This document shows positions 23,501-36,200 of a stretch of DNA of 64,000 nt, piece after piece. Numbering within the stretch: position 1 is the first letter of the stretch; each line of letters starts with the position of its first letter. Origin of the DNA: Cephalotrichum gorgonifer (taxonomy: Eukaryota > Ascomycota > Sordariomycetes > Microascales > Microascaceae); the NCBI GenBank assembly GCA_900312665.1, contig ONZQ02000005.1:660119-724118 (forward strand). The letters are read 5' to 3'. The notes under the pieces are model-generated. The model ran no database searches, was not told the origin of the DNA, and saw only the letters and a program-made list of their open reading frames with translations. The translations under genes and the position numbers were made by a program.

Positions 23501-25409
23501 CTTCGGGAGCATCGCCTCGCCCATTGGGCCTCCTGGCCAGGGAGCCGTGGGCCAGGGAGTTCCTGGTTCCAGTGCCCTATATGACTCCAACGCTTCGGGC
23601 CAGGCGGGCCATGCCAACGTGATCGGATCCGGCATGGATGCCTTTCAGGACCAGGATCTAGCCAACCTCTCCACGCCAGAGCGACACGTCCTTGCGGCTC
23701 TTCAGGACTCAGCTGGCATGAATGCAGCTCTGCAACAGGCGGGCGCCGGTGGCCAAGGTGCCCACCTTACGGGCGGCCTTCGAAACCTACTGCCGGCAAC
23801 AAGCCAGCTTAACGAAGACCCTCAGGGTTTTCGCGAACGCCTCATGGAATTTGATCAGCTACGGGCCGACATGGAGGCAGAATCAAAGGACCGGATGAGC
23901 CAACAGGAACTCGAATCTCTGCAGCAGGCGGAGGAAGCTGCTCACTCCCAGCAGCCGACCGCCCCAGCTGGACCTTCCAAGGACAGCCAGGCCAACGCCC
24001 AATCCAGGAACAAGTCCGCAGGCGAACAGCAGGCAGCTCTCGCCAAGGAGCAGAATCAGAGGGCCCAGGCTCAGGCCCAGGCCCAAGCACAAGCTCAAGC
24101 TCAGGCTCAGGCCGTAGCTGAAGCTCAGGTTACCGGGATGCCGATGCCTTTCCCGCCTCCCGAGTAAGTTACCTTTACACCCAATTGTCATATATCCTCG
24201 CATTTCGAGTACTCACTATTTTATAGGCCATTGCAACACGAGATTCACGAGTCGGCCCCAGCCTCTCCCGCGCAGCCTCCCCCTATGGCGCCCTGGGCGA
24301 AGGACGTGAGCTCGGAGGCCCCTCGAGGCCCTAGCCTGAAGGAGATCCAGGAGGCCGAAGCCCGTAAGGCTGCCAAGGCTGAGCAGGTGGCACAGGTTGC
24401 ACGCCGCGCCGCCCTCGAACAGGAGGCCGCTGAGCTCAGGGAGAGGGAGAAGGCTGCCGCCGCGGCGTCGGTCGCCCCCGGCCTTCCTACGACTAGCACT
24501 TGGGGCCAGCCGTCTCCTGTCAACACGTCCAGCCCCTGGACGAAGCCTCTCGCCAGCAAGGGTAGCATGAGCGGGCTATCCGCCGCGGCGCAGGCCGAGA
24601 AGAAGCGCAAGACGCTGGCTGAGATCCAGCGTGAGGAGGAAGTCCGCAAGCAGAAGACCAAGGAGAGCGCCGCCAGCGCTGCCAGCACCGCCGGCATCGT
24701 GGCCGCCGGGAAGCGCTACGCTGACCTCGCGAGCAAGGCTAACCCTGCCGGTCCTCAGGCCCCTGCGCCTACGGCTGCCGGTTGGGCGACGGTCGGGGCT
24801 GGCGGAAAGGTCAAGTCCCCGGCCAGCGTAACGCCCCAGCCGCGAGCCGCGAGCGTCGTCAGTGCGCCTAAGCCCGTGGCCAAGCCCGCCGTGGCCAAGC
24901 CCGTACTTGCTCCGGCTGCATCGAAGACTGACGGTGCCGCCGCCGCCCAGGACGAGTTCAAGAAGTGGCTGCACAGCCAGCTGTCCCGCGGCATCACTGG
25001 CGTCTCTAACAGTGAGTTCGCCCTCAGTACCCCCCTCCCCCGTACCTAATCTCACCACTGATGTTTCTTGCTAACCCCGCACCCAGTCGACGACTTTGCT
25101 GCCACTCTCGTCCTGCTTCCTCTCGACGCCGAGATGATCTCAGACGCGGTCTACGCCAACTCGACCACCATGAACGGCCAGCACTTCGCGGAAGAGTTCA
25201 TCCGCCGGAAGAAGCTCGCCGACAGGGGCATCGTGGAGAAGCTTCCCGGTAGCGACGGGAAGGGCGCCTCCGCCAGCGGGTGGAATGAGGTCGCCAAGAA
25301 GGGCGGCCACGGCGGTGCGGCTGTGGGTGCCGGTGCCGGTACGGGCGCGAAGGAGGAACCCGCGATTGGGTTCAGGGTTGTGCCTGGCAGGAAGAAGGGG
25401 AAGAAATAA
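20534..25409 (+). CDS. GYF-domain protein (Smy2/Syh1/GIGYF-like)
   Basis: Five exons are inferred: 20534-20631, 20931-21339, 21426-24163, 24227-25011 and 25087-25409. They encode 1450 residues with the frame kept at every junction. Intron 1 is long (299 nt) with a TACTAAT branch point; the others are 63-86 nt. The protein is mostly disordered (Ser, Gly, Pro, Gln). One compact GYF domain spans about residues 698-760: WVYLDPQGQVQGPF followed by WYKANFF, the fold that binds PPG-phi proline motifs. A Gln-Ala tract is at about 1049-1068, then charged helices rich in Ala/Glu/Lys. Relatives (yeast Smy2/Syh1, animal GIGYF) act in translational repression and mRNA quality control in the cytoplasm. Assignment to that role here is by domain and architecture. 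Several large antisense frames overlap exon 3 and are shadows. Confidence 0.92.
24064..24120 (+). repeat. Gln-Ala codon repeat in GYF protein
   Basis: About nine CAG/CAA-GCN (Gln-Ala) units form a hexanucleotide-like coding repeat with mixed synonymous codons. Length variation between strains would be in frame. Confidence 0.85.
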
Positions 25410-26005
25410 AGAGGGTTGGCTGCTTGCTGGGAACGTTGGGGGCTCTCTCACGGGAGTCTCTGTGTTCCGCGTGCGTTCAATGCTACAGCGATGGACGGCT
25501 TTGTACATTGGCTGTCTTCCGAGCGTGTGTTCAAGAGTACGGAGGCAGGGGTGTACATCAGGTGTCTTAAAGTATGTATATCGACGTGTCGTGTATAGCT
25601 AGCTGTCCTTGGACGAATTGAAAGCGCTCTTATCCTCCCACCCTTGTGTTCTTTGCTGCGTACGAGTACGAGATCCCTTACATTGTCGGGATGTACTTGG
25701 AAAACATGGGTGCTCACCCTGCCTGTCTATACCATCACCATGTAGCATCGTCAACGGACTTCATGAGTTTGATCTTTAAACACTCGTGCGAGCAACCAGT
25801 TCGTATCCTCATATCGTACTAGCATGCTCAATGTATTTCCTTCCCTGCTAAAGGGAAGCCTTCTATGTATGGAGGGCCGATCTCAACCCGGCGACCTAAA
25901 ACCCGAGGCGCTCTGGCCATCGATTCGGAGAATATAAACAAGGAAAAAACCCCACATGCCATTCATCGTCACCAACCCATCGTCATCAGCGCATCGTCTG
26001 ACCCC
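25410..26005. other. Convergent intergenic spacer
   Basis: This 596-bp spacer lies between the 3' ends of the GYF gene (+) and the AA9 gene (-). No coding or repeat structure is seen; it probably holds both 3' UTRs. Confidence 0.6.
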
Positions 26006-26811
26006 TTAACAGGTGATGGGCCTGGGCCCGGCAGGCGTGTACGGCTTGCCGCCGTTGTTCGTCGCCCCCGCCGTGCCGTAAATGTTGGTCAGGATAGCCG
26101 GGTCGTTCTGCTGGTACGCCCCGGGGAACTTCACCGTCTCGGACGGCGAGAACGACCCGCTGCCGGTGATCTCAATCTGTGCGCAGCTCTGGTAGAACTG
26201 GGCCCCGTTCTGCTGGTGGGCGGAGTGCAGGGCCAGCAGCTCGACGCGCAGGAGGTACTGGCCCGGCGCGATGCACTGGGGCATGGTGAACTCGTGCCAG
26301 CCGCCGCCCTTGATCATGTTGTCGACGCCCCAGACGTTTGACCCGACGTCGAAGCCGTCCTCGGCGACCTTGAACCAGGAGAGTCCCGCGTGGGAGGCGG
26401 AGGCGGCGTTGTCGACCTTTGCGAGCCAGGCGGTGACGGGACCCTTGTGGGAGGCGGCGATGGGGTTGTCGACGTCGTTGGGGAACTGGGCGCCGCCGAT
26501 GACGTGCTGCCACCAGGAGGCGACCTTTGCGCCGGCGGGGACGGTGATGACGGCGTCGGACTTGAGGGCGACCTGGCCGCAGGCGATGTCGGGGGAGGAG
26601 ACGTCCTGAACGGGGTTGTTCTGGTTAGGGGCGCGGATGCCCTTTAGGGAGCCTTGGTCTTGGCCGTTGACGCGGAGGTTCTGTTGTCGGGTGTTAGTGG
26701 TGGTTGAAGGGACGAGGATGGAGGGTTGGATTTGGTTGGACATACCTGGAAGATGGTGTGGGCGGAGGCCACGGCCGTGTAGGCCAGGAGGGAGGTGATG
26801 GAGAGACGCAT
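26006..26811 (-). CDS. AA9 lytic polysaccharide monooxygenase, secreted
   Basis: Two exons are inferred, complement of 26746-26811 and 26006-26680, with a GTATGT donor and a CAG acceptor, encoding 246 residues. The first exon encodes only 22 residues: a signal peptide (1-17, ending ASA) followed by HTIFQ. Cleavage therefore exposes His18 as the N-terminal histidine of the copper-binding histidine brace. The second brace histidine is His81 in WWQHVIGG, and QFYQSC supplies Gln183 and the axial Tyr185. HKGPV and GQYLLRVELLALH are typical AA9 framework, and cysteines at 56, 157 and 188 suit the usual disulfides. There is no carbohydrate-binding module or linker; the protein ends soon after the catalytic domain with a terminal cysteine. 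It should oxidatively cleave cellulose or related beta-glucans outside the cell; C1/C4 regioselectivity cannot be told. Confidence 0.95.
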
Positions 26812-27165
26812 GGTGGTGAGGTGAGGTCGGTATAGATCGGTGTGGTTTACTTGGCTGTGAAGGAGATGAGTGAAAGCTGGCTGGCTGGCTGGCTTACAAC
26901 TCAAGGAGGTGACTGACGAGGGAGAACTGGCGATGTTATTCTGGATCTGATCTTCCCAGGGTAGACTGGCAACGAGCTGCTCCTATATATACACCTTTTT
27001 TTGGGTCCCAAGCCCTCCGCCGTTCGTGGGGCAAATCCGGGACCAAGGATCGGATCGCGCATCCGGCTCCCATCGATCCAAGGAAACCATAACCATCCAT
27101 CCCTTGCCCATGATTTAGATGAACCTCCTCAATATGAAGTCTTAGCAAGATCGGCAATCCTACCC

Positions 27166-27201
<36 letters not shown>

Positions 27202-29384
27202 NNNNNNNNNNNNNNNNNNNNNNNNNNNNNNNNNNNNNNNNNNNNNNNNNNNNNNNNNNNNNNNNNNNNNNNNNNNNNNNNNNNNNNNNNNNNNNNNNNN
27301 NNNNNNNNNNNNNNNNNNNNNNNNNNNNNNNNNNNNNNNNNNNNNNNNNNNNNNNNNNNNNNNNTCCTCCTCTCTCTCTCTCTCTCTCTGCCGCAAACCA
27401 CGGGGGGCCTGTCGTCCGTCCTCCGCCCCCGGTTTCCTATTGGGGGAATAACGGAGCCATGGCGTGGGGAGTTCATATAACCGAAATGCCGTCTTGCCAC
27501 GCAGGGATCAGCGGATTCGGGACCTGGGTGTGTGCAGTGTGGGGTGCAGGATCGGGCAGCAAAAGGGTCAATCAATCAAATATCAACAACGCGATATTCT
27601 CACGGCCTTGTATACGGTCACCTAACTGGAAATCGAGTCCGTCCCTCGAGCTAGGAACGAGGCGGGGGACATGAACTGGGTTCATGCAAGTGGCGAGGCC
27701 TTCATTTTGTCATCCAAGCGAACTAACCCATATACCGCTATTGAAGGGGAGCGATAGCCATTCCGCATAGCAGCTGTAATTGGGTTGGAAGCATTGAGAG
27801 ATCCACGGGCAGCGGGGCGCAGGGCGCAGGATCCTCGATGGAGTAAGAGGCGGGTGCGGGTTTGGACGAAATACTCCACAAAATGTAAGCACCAAAGCAG
27901 AGCAGCGCAGCGCAGCGGAAGAAGAAGAAAGAGAAGACGGTTGTCACATTCCTTTTCCAATATAAAATTCCCGGCGCGGCGACCCGTGAAATGTGGGGCC
28001 GCCACGCTTCGGATATAGTGCCTCCCTTACACGGCAATAGCTGTGTTGCCCTTTCCTCGTGGTACGGCACGGAAGTACTCCGGACCTAACAATCAAATTC
28101 CATACCATCTTTTTTTTTCCTTCCATTCCCCTTTGTTCCTTGCCTCTGTCCCGCGCCTGCCCCCCGTGATCCAAGTTTTGGGCAAATGGCGGAGGCAGCA
28201 AAGGGGAGGAACAATTTATGTTAGATATTACATGATTACACGTAGTCTGCGTCAGTTGTCCACACAAGGTAGCGGGACGTAGATTGCGCGAGGTAAGATT
28301 ACCGAGCTACGAGTAAATCGTCGTTACATGTAATCTTTGAGAGAGAGAAGCAGATGGTGGAAATAAAGGCATGGGAATTATTAGGGGATGGTGGCGGTGG
28401 GCTGGATTGTATTACTCCGTTTTCGCTGTTATAGAGCGTGAGACGAGACTGGTTGGTGTGCGTGGGTTAGTATTACCTATTCCCGTACATCGTAGATGCC
28501 GACGCGCCAAGTTGTAGCAATTAGGGAGAAGCTTTCGCCAAGAGCGCGTAGGTCTGCGTGCTCTATTTAGCAGAGAGGGGAGGACCAATCCCCAGGAGGG
28601 GAAGGCGATCATCAGGGAGGGTAATGAGAGAAGCGAGAAAGCGTAAGAGAGACAAGAGCGACATCTCCCTCCGACGGCAGGAACCTACACATGCCGCCGC
28701 TCTCTCCCTCCACCCACACCCACCAGAGCCCAGTGCCGACGATCTCTCCGCTCTCGGCCTTATTCATCTCTCCCCCAGGCCCTCGACGTGCATACATCTT
28801 AATATGGAATTCTGATTCCCCGCATGAACTTGGCCATCGTATATTATATACTCCCTCCCTCATTCTCCTCCTGATATCCTGTTTCCCGTCCTCAGCATCA
28901 ATATGGTACTTCTCATCCCCGGATCTTGGCCAAACGTTCCCGTTGACCACCCCCATGCCCCATATATGTTCTCGGGTCTCCCGCCTCCGCTATTTCTTAA
29001 TCCCAGGCCTCCCGTAATATACCGTCCACCTAATCCAAAAAGGTTTTGATCGAATTAATCAATACCTCCCCCCCCCTTTCATGCTTATTCCCAGTGGCAG
29101 CCTGCCCGGGTCAGAAGTAGAGAGAGGAAAGACGTCTCTAAGTGCCGTCATCGACTGGAAGCGAGTGTAATGCCCACCTGCCCTGTCGTCATTGCGAGCG
29201 TGGGCGGAGGACCAAGAGACGAGCATGGTGGGTGTAGATGTCCATTTCATACTCTTATACCACTAGATAGCAAGCTTCCCTAAAGCCAAAGGTATTCGAC
29301 TCCCCGGTATCAGATACAGCAGCTTCCCCATCACACACACACGCTCATACCCGTGGCCTCTCCCAATCATATCCGCGCCAGCAC
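26812..29384. other. Intergenic region with an N gap
   Basis: This 2.57-kb interval contains the AA9 promoter at its left edge, a CT microsatellite with an assembly gap, and otherwise unremarkable sequence. Frames of up to about 115 codons on both strands overlap and show no family resemblance or consistent exon structure, so none is called. Confidence 0.55.
27168..27388 (+). repeat. CT microsatellite containing an assembly gap
   Basis: A (CT)n run with occasional TCC interruptions enters an N stretch at 27202-27364 and resumes on the far side as CTCTCT. The gap length of 163 may be an estimate. Any frame across it is an artefact. Confidence 0.95.
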
Positions 29385-31616
29385 CTAGCTCTCATCCTCG
29401 CCAATCTTCCCAGCGACCCCCGCCAACCGCTCCACCATCTTCTTCAGTTCCTCCACCTCCACCCTCAGCCTCTGAACCTCTAGCACCGCCGGTTCCACCT
29501 CCACATTGCTCTTGACCTCCTCACACACCTTCGCCCACCCCTCCGCCTCAAAGTCCACATCCTCCTCCATCTGCTCCCACTCCTCTATCGTGTCGTCGTC
29601 GTCGTCCCCGCGAGACCTGTTCAGCCGGATGCTGTGCGCCGCCCGCGTCTCGAAGAAGGCCGCCACGACGAGGAGCGGCGAGTAGAGGATGGCCATGACG
29701 ATGTCGTTCAGCAGCTCGTAGTACGCCTTCGGCATCCACCACTCGAAGAGCACGACGAGGACCATCTCGATGAGATTGAAGGGGGCGATGAAGACGTTCT
29801 CGTCCGGCGCCCGCACGAACTGCATCGTCTTCTGCGCGAAGAGCGCCATGAACTCGTCGTCGGCGTTCTGGTAGATGTCGTCGTAGGCCGAGCCGTACAG
29901 GGCGATGAGGATGTTGAGCAGGATGACCTAGAATTATACTGCTTAGCAAGGGAAAGAGAGAGAGAGGAGAGAAGATAGAAAGAGAATACGGGATGAATAG
30001 AGAACACGGGGGCCGGCTCGATGAAACCCCCCCCCCAAAAAAAAAACCTACCATGACGATAAACGTAAAAGCGTAGTACAGGATAATCCCAAACGGCGGC
30101 GCAAACCTGTCGAACCCGCTGAACTCGGGACTCTGCATGACCGAGTTCGCCATGGCCGAGATGATGAACCAAATGTCGTCCGCCTCCAGGTCGTCGGCGA
30201 GGTCGAGCCCGTGGAACGCCTGCAGGAACCCGACGATCATGACGGCCAGCAGCGCGAAGAAGATGATGGACTCCTTCATCATCACTTTGAGCACCACTAG
30301 CATCGCGCCGAAGAACCGGAAGCTGTCGAGGTAGAGCAGCAGCCGCGTCCAGAACATGGGCGCGCTGAACGCGAGGAAGTTGTAGCTGAGCGTGTTGTAG
30401 TACACGCGCCACCCGTCCTCCGTGCCCGCTGGGTAGCTGAGGCCGACGAGGCGCAGGGCGAGGGACAGCATGATGACGGCGTAGAGGGTTCCGTTGAAGG
30501 CGGTCCAGAAGCTCAGGATGTTATACCCGGCCTTCCAGAGCTTGGTGAGCTCGTCGCAGACGAAGCCCAGCGTGAAGACGTACAGCAGGATCTCGGCGCC
30601 ATCGAGCTTGCCGCTCGCGTTGATGGAGTTGATGGCCATCGTGTAGAGGGCCAGGTAGACGAGCGACATGACCAGCCGCGCCATGTTCTGGTAGACGGGC
30701 GCCCGGATGCGGTCCGGGTCCAGGTGCGCGATGAAGCGCCGGTCGTCGCGGCCGGTGTAGTCCACGAAGACGGTGGGATCATTCTCATCCTGGCACACCC
30801 ACCCCTTCCAGAGGTACTTGAGGCACCTCTGGTACCCGGAGGAGCATATCACCCGCAGCGCGTGCAAGTCGACGGCCTTTTCGATGACATTGGTGGGGTG
30901 CGTCGGCCGGCCATTGACGATCATGGAGAACCTGTGGAGGAGGACATTGTGAAGGAGATACCCCGTGTTCTCTTCGTTCTCGATGCTACATTTCGGAGAT
31001 TTAGTACGGGGTCTGGGAGGAAGGGACAGAAGAAGGGAGGAGGTCGTTGAAGAAGGGGGCAGGGAACGGGATGAAACTAACATTGCCTTCGCGATAACCT
31101 CACACGCCGTCGACCTGACATGGTGCAGGTCCGCGTCCCACAGCTCGAGCAGTGCCTGGCGTTTGAACCACCGGCTGCACACGAGAAGGCAAAACACGAC
31201 GCACGAGCGGTTCTGCTCGCCGCCGGCCTCCTTGGCAGCCTTGATGACCTTCGTGGTGATGATGCGGCTGTGGGCCACCGTGACGAGGGATTCCTCGAGC
31301 TCGCACGGGACGCACTGCTCGATCAGGTGGCGCAGGCGCAGGGCGATCTTGGTGACCTCGGCGGGCGCGATCGGGGTCTGGGGGTACTCGCTATGCTGCG
31401 GGAGAACTGTGGCGGTGGTTAGCGGACACGAAATGGGACTGGGGAAGCTGGACCGCTGGGTTTCGCGAGTGGTTGGGTCTTGTTCAAGCCCGGGGAAGGG
31501 AAGGGAAGGGGGGGGGGGGGGGTCTGAGACATACGGCCGTCGTCCGTCACCCAGGGGTCATTGGGGTCGCCGCTGGACAGCCCCAGGAGGCGCCCGATGG
31601 TAAATCGACGAGGCAT
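29385..31616 (-). CDS. yvc1: TRP-family vacuolar cation channel (YVC1-like)
   Basis: Four exons are inferred, complement of 31535-31616, 31082-31406, 30052-30985 and 29385-29927, giving 627 residues. All three junctions keep frame and restore conserved sequence, for example VMVILLNILIALYG across the last one. The N-terminal cytosolic region (about 1-200) includes the EVTKIALRLRHLIEQ helix. Multiple membrane helices follow, with a pore region around 395-425 (DIWFIISAMANSVMQSPEF) and the S6 helix into LNILIALYGSAYDDIYQNADDEF. The C-terminus has an Asp cluster (DDDDD), as in the yeast channel's acidic calcium-sensing region, and ends in a short coiled coil (EVQRLRVEVEELKKMVERL). In yeast this channel releases vacuolar calcium on osmotic shock. 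Introns 1 and 3 contain G or C/A homopolymers that could confuse sequencing. Confidence 0.93.
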
Positions 31617-32184
31617 TGTCGGGGAGAGGCAATGCTTGAGCTCGATGGTGCCAGAAACGCCAATCTAGCCCTCAGTTGAAGCCGATGATGGTGCGGGGTT
31701 TGAGGTTCAAGGAGTCAATCGTGTGTGTGAGCGGGGGAAGATTTTCCCGCAGAGAAGTCCTTGTGGCGAGTCGGCAAGGTAATTACGGGTACTTTAGTAC
31801 GAGTACTCGTAACTGGGGAACAACCTGTTTAAACACGAGACAACCAGAGCAGCTGAACCGACCAAGCTGGGTTCTGTCCAAGATTGGAATCGCGGGTGCA
31901 TGCAATTGAGGAAAGCTAAACCGGATCGGGGAAGGAGGGACGGACCCACGATGTGCTATCGACGATGACGTCTGGTCAGTGATCCATCCGATCCGTGATT
32001 GGCCCCAGATGCTCGGGGCAGGGGTAGCTCAGGTGGGCCGGGGAGAGACTCAGCACAGGCGGATTTGATTGGATGGGTGATTCACATGCACATTGTAAAT
32101 CCTGACTCTGGAGTCTGAGTCTGTGCTACAGTCGTACCGGTTTCTCGGGAGAAGTCGTCCTCTCGTTGTCAGCATGTGCTTGAA

Positions 32185-32209
32185 TTGACTTGACTTGACT
32201 TGACTTGAC
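32185..32209 (+). repeat. Pentanucleotide repeat (TTGAC)5
   Basis: Five perfect tandem TTGAC units lie upstream of the channel gene start. TTGAC is a common short motif, so no factor is assigned. Confidence 0.9.
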
Positions 32210-32913
32210 TCGATTTGCCTCTCTTAGTATCTCCGAGACCCTGGCTGAATTATCTTTGAACTCCTAAAAGTCCGTTTTCTCTGAGATGCTGAAGATGAAC
32301 GGGAAAACCAGGTACAAGTGCTCCGCCTCGGACTGCGCGGGTCTCTGCGGGCGTTTTTACATGCATCGACAAGGATGGGTGCTCTACGAACCTCCGCGAC
32401 GAACTATTACTCCTCGTCAATGAACTTGCTTCTTCCAAGTCGGGCAACGCCTGACGCGCCTAAGAGCTTGACGGCAGGGGAACGGAAGCTCTCGCTTATT
32501 TCCCAACCTTAACTTTTCCACCCACACGCACTCGTATTGCCCGTATCCGATCTACCTCTCGATTTAATGCTGTATAGGATAGGGTTTGGAGCGGAGGGAG
32601 TTTCAGTAGACATCGCTGATGATACTGGGATAAGGAAAGCCCAGCATAATCAGGTAGCCCCCATTCCTGCATATAACCCGCCAATCCCAAGATAATCGGC
32701 GAGTTTGGTCATCTCTCGGGTACAGTCGTCCCGCAGAAGAAGCCACCTCATATTCACGCTCTATCCGGCCAGGCAAGCTAGGCCGTGGAATACATAGGGC
32801 GGAATCCGTTGAGCGATGGTATCGGAATGGAGCGTTACGGAGGAACGGTGTGGTTGCACTCCCACTCGCCGGCTTCAGGTCCCCGGCACATATGAGGCTC
32901 TCGTCGTGAAGGC

Positions 32914-33200
32914 TCACTCGTATCGCCCCATCCCAGGCATCGGCGCAACCGGGCCCTGGTTTCCATTTATTCGGGGCACGTACTTGAGAAAATGAAACTC
33001 CGCGAAGATAAAATCACGAGCGCCTTCCCATCGTTCGGATCGCCGGAGTCCGAATCTTGCGTCTTTGGAAAATCGGTTGGTGGCGAAGCTGTCTAGGGCC
33101 ACGTCGTATTCCACCCGGACAGTTCTGAAAGCCCCTTTTCGGTGGAAGTACTTCGCTGGGGCCAAACCCTCAACATTATGAAAGAGCGCCGCGATGGGCA
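32914..33200 (-). pseudogene. Possible decayed coding fragment
   Basis: The minus strand reads for about 95 codons as coherent protein (for example RTVRVEYDVALDSFATNRF and FHFLKYVPRINGNQGPV). It is bounded upstream by an in-frame TGA near 33204 and downstream by TGA at 32914-32916. A neighbouring frame continues for about 100 codons below it. There is no start ATG in a sensible place and no splice chain. I do not recognise the family; it may be an eroded gene remnant. Confidence 0.25.
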
Positions 33201-36200
33201 GGGGTCAGGGGCGGATCCCAATGTCCTAGTTCGTTTCTAGTGACATCCGAAGGATGCTGATCTCAGCGAAGGCGAGGCCGCGACTCTGCGCGTATTCTAA
33301 TGCGCCTGGGAGGAGAATAATACTCGATTTTTTTCTGGGAATATCTGCGACAGATAAGTAGGCCTCCAGTGACTACCAGGCGGGGGCGAGGCATGGCAGG
33401 CTTACTCTAATGGGGCCGGCCACCTCGGATTCAACCTGTTCGTTGGGACAGGCTATAGGGGAATGTCAGGCGGACAACCCGTTACTCCAGTTCCCTTCCT
33501 GGGGAACGAGTGTCAACCCTGATAAAAAGCAGATATTGGAGCCCCTGTTTTGTCCGGACGAGGCGACGATGTTGACAGTTGTGGTAGGAGGAAGCCACCG
33601 AGTGGGCAAATCACCCGTCGTCTTACCGGCTGGGTAAGGGCGGGCTTCTCGCTCATGGGTATATTGTCTCCCGCGATTCTATTCCTGGTCCCCTGGCATT
33701 GTGCTAAACCCTCATCGCTAGTGTGCCAACGGGCGGTTGACCTTTGGCATTCGTCTTGTGGGTTTACCAGCCAGCAACTGGTGCTGCTGTCACCAGCACA
33801 ACAGGGAGGTCGAAAACTCCCATGTCCACTTGGAGAAGGCGGCGCAGCTGCAGACAAGAACTGATCCACTTCTTGAGGATGAATGCGCAACCTGTGAGGT
33901 TGGGAAAGCTTGGGATGCCCGCGAATTGGGCGGGCTCCCATGTCCGCTACTGCCCGTTTGGTGTGGGGGGGTGGGGCCTTCCCGGGTGTGGCAGCTCCAA
34001 CCAACCCACCCCACCCGGTGGCCTCGGCCGGGGCCTTCGCACCTACCTCACTCCCAGTCCCCATAATCTCCAGGCAGCCGCCGCGCCCATCGACCACTCG
34101 TATCGCACAAAGTTTGAGTTCGGTAGCCAACAGAGGAGGTATGTCGAGCATATTCCGAGCCTATCGCCTTTTTTTTTCCCCTCTGAAAACCCTTGTCGCC
34201 TTTTGGTGGAGTCTCAGATTACATGTGATTAGGTCGTGCCTTTCCTGCCGCTTTGCGGGCTCCGCCTTTTCCAGAGTTGGATGGCCGGGCCCTGTCATTA
34301 TGTCCATGGGCTTGATTTACCTACAAGTATGCGTGGTGCGGACTTCTTCTTCGTGGAATAAACACCTGGTGTTTATTCGGAATGGCATTTCCCCGAGAGG
34401 ATGCGATGCATATTCTTTCGGGGTTCGCTCCCTCATAGACAGTCCGAACGATGTATAAAGTCGAGGACGGGGCCTACGCGGGACCGGTTTAGGGTACGCA
34501 CGGCCCAGGCCGAGCAGGCAACAGTGCCAGGCAGACACTCCACGTGGGACAGCGAAACGGTCAGCGCTCACGTTGGATGGTTCATGTACAAGAAGTATTG
34601 CTTACACCCCGGTGTGATTCAGACGGCAAGAGTATCTCCTAAGCAGCGGGATAGGCGCCCAGGCGCCACTAGGATGCCCAACGGAGGAGAGGTGTGCTAC
34701 CTCCATCAAGCATAAAAGAGAGACTAGACCTCCTCGGTGGCGAGCTTCGCAATGGGCTCCTTCCCAACTGCATGATCAGACTTCGTGCATAACCATTGGG
34801 TAATCGCGTGCACTACAACGTACATGCCAGGATCTCCCAAACTGCCAGCTCACCCGACTCCTCTCACCGCCTTCCACCTGCATCCCCGAACGGCGGCGTG
34901 TCTTGGGCGTTCCTGCCTCATCGTCGGTGTACAAGTAGCTTGCCTTGTCACTATTTAAGTTCAGCCGCTTTCATCGCTCTTTGCCCTATCTTTTCTTCCT
35001 CTCCTGTCCCCTGTTATTCTGGTTTTCTGGTTTTTGTTCTCCATTCCCCCTGGTTTCCGATTAGTCCCTTGCCTACCTCTCTACCTTCCCCATCCCGGTC
35101 GTCTTCACCCCCACTTCGTCCAAATCCGGGGCCCTTCGTCGCTCCAAACAACTTCACCTGCCCGGCACCTCTTTACAGAGGCACGAGTCCTCCAACGCGC
35201 AATCTGCCCTACTATACACCCATCATAAACGCCCATCGCCGGAAACAGCCACTAGTCCCTAACAGTGAAGGCGCCTTTGCACCACACCGATCTGCCACGT
35301 GTATCGGGTCTATCGCACGAATTTCGGTTCCCTCCCTGGCGTCGACAGCCTTGGATCACTACATGTACGTCTTGCTTTCCTCTCTCTTGCTATTGGTCCT
35401 TGTCTGCCGCTTCCCGAACCTACATTCTCGAAGCCAGGAAGCTGGCACGCGCACATTCGGCGCACCACTCGAGGCTGCACTGCGAGCTTGTCACTGCTTA
35501 CTTGCATATCTACTGCACGGGTACAAACGCACTCCCCCTTCGGGACATGCCGAGTTAGTATGTTGGCAAAGCAAGTAGCTCTTGATTCCATTCTGTCTCG
35601 TTAGGATTGCATGCCACGTCTTTCTGCCTCCCGTGGAGTGGTACTTCGCCCGCTTCAGCTGCCCTGATACTACGTCCTGGGCGTGAAGTTGAGAGGAGAG
35701 GACATAATTCACATTTATATCGACTGTGTCTACAGTCTGACACGAGAACCTTTGTTCCGTGTCATCTGACCTCCTGGATTACTCGGTGCTCGCTAGAGTC
35801 CAGAGTTTTTCAATCCATGTCCCTTCACCTGTCATATGCAGAACATCCCTCCCAGGCCTGTGCAGCCGATAGGTATTACGAATCACTTGTGGCAGCCACC
35901 ACCCACCCCATGTCCCTTCTTGTTCGCTCCTTCCGACCCCACCTGCCTATCTCAAGAACCCTGATCTTCCGCTCGCCTTATTCTTCGAGTCAACGGTCGT
36001 TTGCCACTTTCACCCAATTCAATATTGCATGTATTTTTTTACACTTTCATTACGCATCCTCTCCTTCTCCAACGCCGTTATCGGCCTTTCCCTTCACGGC
36101 CTCAAGGCAACGCGTGCTGTGTCTACAGTTGGATCCTCAGCCACAAGTAGGACGCCCTTTCGGTCCTCATCCTCAACCCGAGTAGGGCTGCGTGTTTTAC

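Noticed and set aside
27001..27575. Frames of up to 159 codons crossing the N gap
   Set aside because: They are simple Ser-Leu or Arg-Glu translations of a CT microsatellite and of N positions.
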